Assembly (NCBI GenBank): GCA_022560025.1
Contig: JAFISE010000066.1
Span: 102,785-166,784 of the forward strand
Reading direction: 5' to 3'
Source of the DNA: Stagonosporopsis chrysanthemi
Taxonomy: Eukaryota; Ascomycota; Dothideomycetes; Pleosporales; Didymellaceae
DNA: 64,000 bases
Below, one piece after another: positions 58,133 through 64,000 of the stretch (position 1 is its first letter; each line of letters starts with the position of its first letter). The position numbers and the translations under genes were made by a program. The notes below the pieces were generated by a model. That model saw only the letters and a program-made list of their open reading frames with translations, was not told where the DNA came from and did not search any database.

Positions 58133-58727
58133 CAGATGGTCTATACAACAAGACACATCCCTTGGGAGACTCTGGCTTGAGAAGACCGATGGATCCAATC
58201 CATCTATCGTCAGCGGGGACGCTGCAACGAGGCCACTCACGTGGGCCGAGATTGATCCCCATGACGACGCAAAGACCGGCTGAACGAATTCGAAGTTTAT
58301 GTGTCATGCGCAATTTGAATCCGAATACTCAAGCTTAGTATGGGAACTCGAACTTGCAGTTCCTAGTGTGCTGGAAGGACTGCACTAGTGGTTGCGGATA
58401 GCTACTTGACGTCAAAATTTGGTGGCGGATAATGGTTGAATCTACCGGCAGTGCTATTGAGTATGTTGTCAGGTCTGTGGTTGACGGGCCTGCAGCTCTC
58501 TGTCGTTGTCAGCACCATAAAGTGATTCACTGGTTAGATCAAAATCAACCATTAGTCTTATTGAATCCCGCGAAAAGCATCTTTCGTTGGTTCGAGAGTC
58601 CAAGACCAACAATAAAGGATTTGAAGCACCAAGTTGCGCTGCTCTCTGCGTCGACTGATTTGCTTTAATCACCTAGACGGATGTTCGAGATTGACAAATA
58701 CAGTGTAGTCTTAGAGGTGTTGAGTTC
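58133..58727. repeat. Little-mutated twin of 24-626
   Basis: The less mutated copy of the sequence at the left end of the window, with normal GC content, ending exactly at the LTR start of Copia-3. Short ORFs on both strands (for example 58072-58338 and 58432-58668) have no recognisable motif. This is the best available template for reading the mutation spectrum of the other copy. Confidence 0.85.
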
Positions 58728-61700
58728 TGTAACGGTTGGGCTCTGCCCAGGCCTACTCTAGTACGAGTTAGGATAGCTTGTGTATGGGCAGGTATTTAAG
58801 CAGCTCAGCCCACGTTAATAGTTAATGCAGCGCAGTCCTCCTCTCTCTCTACACTGTTACAGTTATAAGCCTAGAAGCCTTTAGTTGATTACTGCGTTTA
58901 CCCTTTGACAATACTTAATACTTAGAGCATATTCAGCTAGGAAGTTATAGCAACTCAAGAGCAGGACATACAGGTAGTAATAAGGTTGTTAGTTATCTTT
59001 AGAAAGCTAGACAACTAGTTAAAGTAGCTGTTTATAAGGAAGATATCTGCAGACTAGAATAGTCTGTAGGAGTACCTTAATCTAGACCTTTTGCTAGAGA
59101 CGCTAAAGAAACTAGAAGACAAGAGACTAGTAGAGCTTAAAGTAAAGAGATTAAGGTCTCCTCTGCTAGACAAGTAGATTAAGATCCTAGACTTAATAGC
59201 AATATAGCTTGCAGTATTTAACTCTTAGGCTTAAAAATTTAACTAAGATAAAGCTAGGTAGCTTACTAAAAAAAAAGGCTCTCTGTAACCTAAGCTTAGA
59301 GATTGTACAGACAATTAATATTAAGCACCTAGACTTAATCCTTAATTGCGCTAACCTATACAGCTAGTTAAAGATATTAAAGAAGCACCTTTGTCTATTA
59401 ATTAGAGAAAGAAATTATTAGCTAAGAGCTTGTTACAAAGTAGCCTATACAAGGCTAAAAAGAGCTAATCTAGACTTTTAGTTTAATAAGTAGGTAACAA
59501 TTACTAGACTCTTTACAGAGGCTAATATACTAGAGATAGCTAGTAGCAGAGCCTAAGAAGAGTTTATCCTGTCTATCTATAGTCTAGATAAAAGCTAGGC
59601 AGCTAGTTAGCTATAAGAGCTAGTTAAGAAGAAGTAAAAAAAAAAAGAAGTTTATACTAACTATAGACTTAATTACAGAGTTTTAGTTATATTATTACTA
59701 AACTTGTCTAGTAGTATTAGAGCTTAGTACCTTTGCTACTCTTAGAGCAGCTAAGAGCTAAAATTATAAAACTCTATAGTTTGCCTAGAAAGATATAGCA
59801 GCTTAATAGTTAGCCTAAGGTATCTTAAGAACTTAGACAAGAAAGTGCCTTTATAGAGAGATTTATAGGTTTATATATATCTATACGTTAATTAAATAGT
59901 TAGAATAAAGAGCTAGAAGCTAGATATATCTATCTAAGATAAGTTTATAGAGCTTTAAAGTAGTCTTAGTTCTAACTTAATAGCTAATACTCTAAGAGTA
60001 GTAGAAAAAAAGCTTAAAAAAGACAAGAATTAGACAGCTAATAAGAAAAAGTCTATTATTAGTATAGATAATAGAGAGCTAGCTAGTAAGTTGTTGCACA
60101 TTAATATAGTGCTATAGACAGTAGCTACTTTAAAGCTATCTAACTTACTACTACTTACAAGGTAGATTTTTAACCTTAGTTTAAATTACTATATTATAAA
60201 TACAAAGAGACAAAACTAGATTACAATAAAGAAAAGTAAGCTAATAGACACTATATATACTAGTAGAACCTTTGTTTAGATTAAAGAGTAGAAAGAAATA
60301 ACTATATAGATTAAGTTACTAATAAAAAAAGGCTAGATAAAGCTTATTTAGATAGTGTATATCTCTAGCTTCTTTATAAGTATTATTAGGCTGTTATAAA
60401 GTTAATCTCTTAGTATCTACTTTAACTTAGGCAGGGACTGTTTATATTAAAAGAAAGCTTTAAACATAGTCTATTTACTCTAGTATAGAGGCAGCTATTA
60501 GCTTATTAATATAGATAAAAACTAAAGAGCAGAGCTAGTGCTAATATTAGTGTATACTACTTAGTATACAAAGCTCTTAAGAGAACTAAGAAAAAATCTT
60601 AGTACTAGTTAAAAGATAGTATATTGTGTATTTAGCTATATTAGCTTAAAAGTAGTTAGGCAACTAAATAATTATATACTTAGTATTAATATTAAGAAGT
60701 AATTAATTACTCTAATATAGAATAACTATAAAGTCTATATTAAAACAAAGCTCTATAGGTTTATAAGTAGAAGAGCTTAAAGTAAGCTAGTTACTTGTCT
60801 ATTCTACTAACTTAGTATAGATCTAGTATAGCTAAGAGAGAGAACTAAATACTGCTATAATAGAGACCTGTAAATGCTTTACGCTATATGCCTGTATAGT
60901 AAATAGTATAAGGCTTGCTGCTTGCTAGATAAGAGCTTAGATACTCTTAAGCGTATAGTAATATGCTTGCTAGCTAAGACTAAGCGCTAGTTTAGTGCTG
61001 ATATAATAGCTATAAGGCTTAATAGCAAGCATAGCTATTGTAAGCTTCTTTATATACTAAGAGATCTTAGCATTGTTATAGAGCTTTAAGTAAAGTATGT
61101 TAAGAAGTAGAATAAACTATTAGAATACGCTAAGAAGATAATTATAATTTATAGAAGAGTAATTAAGATTAATAGACAACTACTAATAAAGCTCTTAAAT
61201 AAGTACTATCTTATAGCAGTCTATCTACTTAATAGAATACTAATAGAAGTAATTAGATAGAAGACTCTATATAAAGTAGTATATAGATAGAAGCTATTAG
61301 CAGCTTACCTTAATATTATAGGAGCTAGAGCTTATATACTAAACAACAAGCTAAAGTATAGAGAAAAGCTTAAGTCTTGCGTAATAGTTAGACAGCTAGT
61401 TCGCTACAACTCTATAAACATTTACAGAGTATTAATACTAGTATTAAGACAAGTTCTTAAGACAAGAGATATTATCTTTATACTTAATAACAGGATAGAG
61501 CTTGTCTATCTAGACTAACAGACTCTAAGAAAGGTAGTAATAATCCTAGATATTCTAGAGCTACTAGAAGAGACTAACTAGGAGATTAAGTTGCTCCTGC
61601 AGTTAGTACACAGAAACTAGAGTTAAATAAGCTAGCCTAAGCAAGCTACTTAAGTAAGCTATACTAAGAATACACTTTATATATTGCTAATACTAAAGAA

Positions 61701-61773
61701 TACTCTAGAACTAATAACTTAAAAAGATTACCTAAAAGCAGAACTTAATACAGAGCTTAAGGCAGAGTATAAG
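58728..61773 (+). mobile_element. Copia-3: truncated copia with a mildly mutated 5' end
   Basis: The LTR starts TGTAACGGTTGGGCTCTGCC. The first 250 bases are barely mutated and the load rises over the next kilobase until composition matches Copia-1. It preserves the uninterrupted Pogo-A target site near 59313. It is cut off at 61773, before reverse transcriptase, by the LTR of gypsy-2. Confidence 0.85.
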
Positions 61774-62315
61774 TGTTAAGTTTATACTTTAAGCAAAGCT
61801 TGTAAGTACTTATTTAATTAGTTCTTAGAGATAAATACACTAACAAGAAGCTAAAAGAGGTTGTAGTAAAAAGTACAAATACTATCTATTTGTCTTAAAA
61901 GTAAAAGTAATAATAAGTAGTACAAAGTAGACTGTCTAGCTTAAAAGTTAGAGTTAAGATCTAATAACCTAGATTGTTACTTAGGTTAAACATAAACTAT
62001 AAGAGTTTATATTCTTACTGTGCTATATACTATAACTATAAGATAGTTATTAACAAGTAACTAGAGTTAGTCTAATAAGATATAGTTATAGTTGCTTATT
62101 AATAAGCAGAATTATATTATACTTATTAACAAGCAATAGTCTGTGCGTACTTGTTAATAAGTAAGTTATATAACCTGTAATTACTTTGTTCTATGCTTTA
62201 ACCTCTAGCTCTTGTTAAGATTCTAGTTAGTTACTTATTATACTGTGCTGTATTCTTTGCAGGATTATAATACTACTTCTCCCTTCTATTTAGTTTGTCT
62301 TTAAACTATATAACA
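61774..62315 (-). repeat. Gypsy-2 LTR (542 bp)
   Basis: It begins TGTTAAGTTTATAC at 61774 and ends TATAACA at 62315. It matches the inverse of the 551-bp solo LTR at 10215-10765 from end to end. Confidence 0.75.
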
Positions 62316-62489
62316 AGTAACTAGGTTTATATAAAGCTAAGGCTTCTTTTTATTTAGTAATCTAGTAAGTTAAGATATCTTCTTACGTTTACAACCTTTA
62401 ACTTAGCTTAGAAATTTAACAAGCTAATTTACTGTCTAAAGTTCTTTATAACTATTATTTCTTTAAAGGCTACAAGTACTATATTATAC

Positions 62490-62870
62490 TAAATACTCTA
62501 AATTAGATAAAGTGTACTAAGTGTACTAAGGCAGGCAAGCTATATATAAACATATCTTAAGAGTTGCTAGATTGTACTTGTAAGAAGTATAAAAAAAAAG
62601 TTAAAGATAACAAGATATTACTAGTAACTGTAATTATATAGTTATTGCAAAATAAGAAAATTCTAAAACAGGCTAAAGATTATATACAGCACAAGGCGCT
62701 AAGTTTAGCAAATAAGATAATTAAGTTAAGTAAGCTAGATTTAGCTAAAGAAGTTAACTGTCTAGCTGCGTCTATTAGAATATATACCTCTCTAATAACT
62801 TAGAGTGCTATAGGTCTTATTAAAAAGTCTGTAGCTAACTATAGTACTTCTATACTAGCTAGCAGCAGTT
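62490..62870 (+). pseudogene. Antisense Cys-containing coding remnant in gypsy-2
   Basis: On the plus strand, opposite to pol, one frame reads KCTKCTKAGKLYINIS, ELLDCTCKKYKKKVK, LLQNKKILKQAKDYIQHKAL and EVNCLAASI, interrupted by a few stops at positions where Trp (TGG) is likely. It resembles a dispersed family of short fungal proteins with a CxxC cluster and a basic helical segment that I remember from retroelement-rich regions, but I cannot name it. It lies between pol and the 3' LTR, like the antisense remnant in Gypsy-1. Confidence 0.5.
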
Positions 62871-63009
62871 TATAAGGTTTGTACTTAGCTTTTATATACT
62901 TTCTAACTCTAAGTATTCTAACTATTTAACTAGATACTTGTTGTTATAACTTTTTTTGCAATATTTTATAATTTTCTTAACTTCTTACTTGTTATTGCTA
63001 TTAGCTTAG

Positions 63010-64000
63010 TAATAAAAGTCTTTCTAAGTCTGCGTTCTTAGGTTAGCTAGTTTTAATAGCAATATATAGAACACTAGGTAGATCTTTGTATTCTTTAGCA
63101 AGTCTAGTTAGTAGTTAACTAGGCTAATCTGCTTTAAAATAAAAAATAGTCTAACTTTAACTTTGTCTAGCTTTTTTATTAGTCTTTGTATACATAAGTT
63201 TTTTATAAAGAGATACACTTTATCTTCTTCTTTAAACTAAGGTGCTGTTTTTTTTCTAATTAATATAAGAGATTGCTTATAACTAAGCTTTAGTAATATT
63301 GTTAAGCAATTTCTAGTGTACTTCTTTTAGTCTCTATACTAAGGATATTACTAACTCTGTTTAGATATTGCTTTTAAGACTTTGTGTAAAGAGATTTAGA
63401 TATTGTCTATAGCTAGTAAAGAACAGTATATAGCTTGTTACTTCTAATTTCTTATTATTATATACAATTTATACTATAGGTAAGAGTAAAACCTAGTTGT
63501 TCTACTGCTAATTACAGTATATTTAAAGATACATTTCTATTGTCTAGTTTACTTATTCTGTTTGTCTGTCTGTCTGCAGGTAATAGGCTGTTAAAAGCTT
63601 CTTCTTAGTTCTTACTTCTATAAAAAATATTGTCTAGAAGTTTAATATAAAGAGCTTGTCTTTATTGCTAATAATTAATTTAGAGATGCTGTAGTATTAA
63701 ACAATCCTATCTAGAAACACTTGTACAAGCTACTCTATAGTGTAGCTATATTAAAAAAGTACAAACTTAGCAGCTTTTATAAATCTATTTACTACTATAA
63801 ATATTAAATTATATTTATAGTCTATAACAGAGTCTTTAGATATAAGTAGTTGTATAACAAGATTTATTGTAATATTTATCTATAGTACTGTTAGTAGCTC
63901 TATTACTTATATTTCTTTATATTTTATATATATACTATACTTATTCTATTAGCAAGTAATATAGTTCTTAATATACTTAGTAACCTTGTCTTTTATATTA
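63010..64000 (-). pseudogene. Gypsy-2 integrase/chromodomain region
   Basis: In reverse the sequence near 63240-63030 reads KVYLFIKNLCIQRLIKKLDK and KVRLFFILKQI, the conserved stretch after the integrase core of fungal gypsy elements (family form LLTKN-ik-RPSKKLD). Integrase continues to the window end. Stops are frequent. Confidence 0.7.

Larger units (their letters stand above)
61774..64000 (-). mobile_element. Gypsy-2: second gypsy family, minus strand, runs off the window
   Basis: It starts with a 542-bp LTR and carries pol on the minus strand beyond 63010, so the LTR at its left is the 3' LTR. It differs from Gypsy-1 in LTR length and sequence. A solo LTR of the same family is at 10215-10765. 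Confidence 0.75.

Noticed and set aside
40753..58727. Secreted small cysteine-rich effector genes
   Set aside because: Position beside AT-rich repeats is suggestive, but none of the short frames combined a credible signal peptide with paired cysteines.
1..64000. tRNA, rRNA, CRISPR arrays, telomere repeats
   Set aside because: No T-loop-like GGTTCGAATCC context with a foldable cloverleaf, no regularly spaced repeats and no telomeric tandem units were seen.

Overview
The window looks like a filamentous ascomycete. It alternates between long AT-rich blocks of decayed transposons and a GC-balanced island. Island genes have short introns (47-62 bp, GTAAGT/GTAAGC-type donors, CTAAC/CTGAC-type branch sites), and the AT-rich blocks carry C-to-T mutation of the RIP (repeat-induced point mutation) kind. 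A Dothideomycete such as a Pleosporales member would fit, but that is inference from element types and I cannot name a species.

Layout. (1) 1-14513: a decayed 0.6-kb sequence that is a mutated twin of 58133-58727; a Ty1/copia element (Copia-1) split by a nearly intact pogo/Fot-type DNA transposon (Pogo-A, 1364-3492); an antisense fragment of a second copia family; two chained foldback elements; a third pogo copy (Pogo-C); and a 713-bp MITE (non-autonomous inverted-repeat element). (2) 14516-40750: in effect one pogo-type element (Pogo-B) blown apart by nested insertions. A LINE sits in Pogo-B, an inverted pair of copia elements in the LINE, a 6-kb Ty3/gypsy (25745-36263) in the second copia, and two Fot1-like transposons, a foldback element and a foreign solo LTR (single leftover long terminal repeat) in the gypsy. 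Exact target-site duplications support most levels. (3) 40753-58727: the GC-balanced island with at least six plausible genes, several needing introns that I worked out by eye. None has a confidently recognised function. The best-defined encode a 589-aa disordered acidic protein, a 281-aa cysteine-rich zinc-finger-like protein, a 246-aa acidic protein, a 192-aa basic protein and a 106-aa protein. (4) 58728-64000: another copia (Copia-3), truncated by a second gypsy family read on the minus strand that leaves the window.

The most striking signal is the mutation context. In the AT-rich blocks TCA/TGA, CCA/TGG, TCG/CGA and CCG/CGG are almost absent, while ACA/TGT, GCA/TGC, ACG and GCG persist. 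C is lost after a pyrimidine and before a purine (YpCpR) rather than at CpA generally. The pairwise comparison of 24-626 with 58133-58727 shows the same rule directly.

No tRNA, rRNA, CRISPR or bacterial-type operon was seen. Functions of the island genes are unknown to me; I describe only what can be read. Boundaries with target-site duplications are exact; other element boundaries are approximate.
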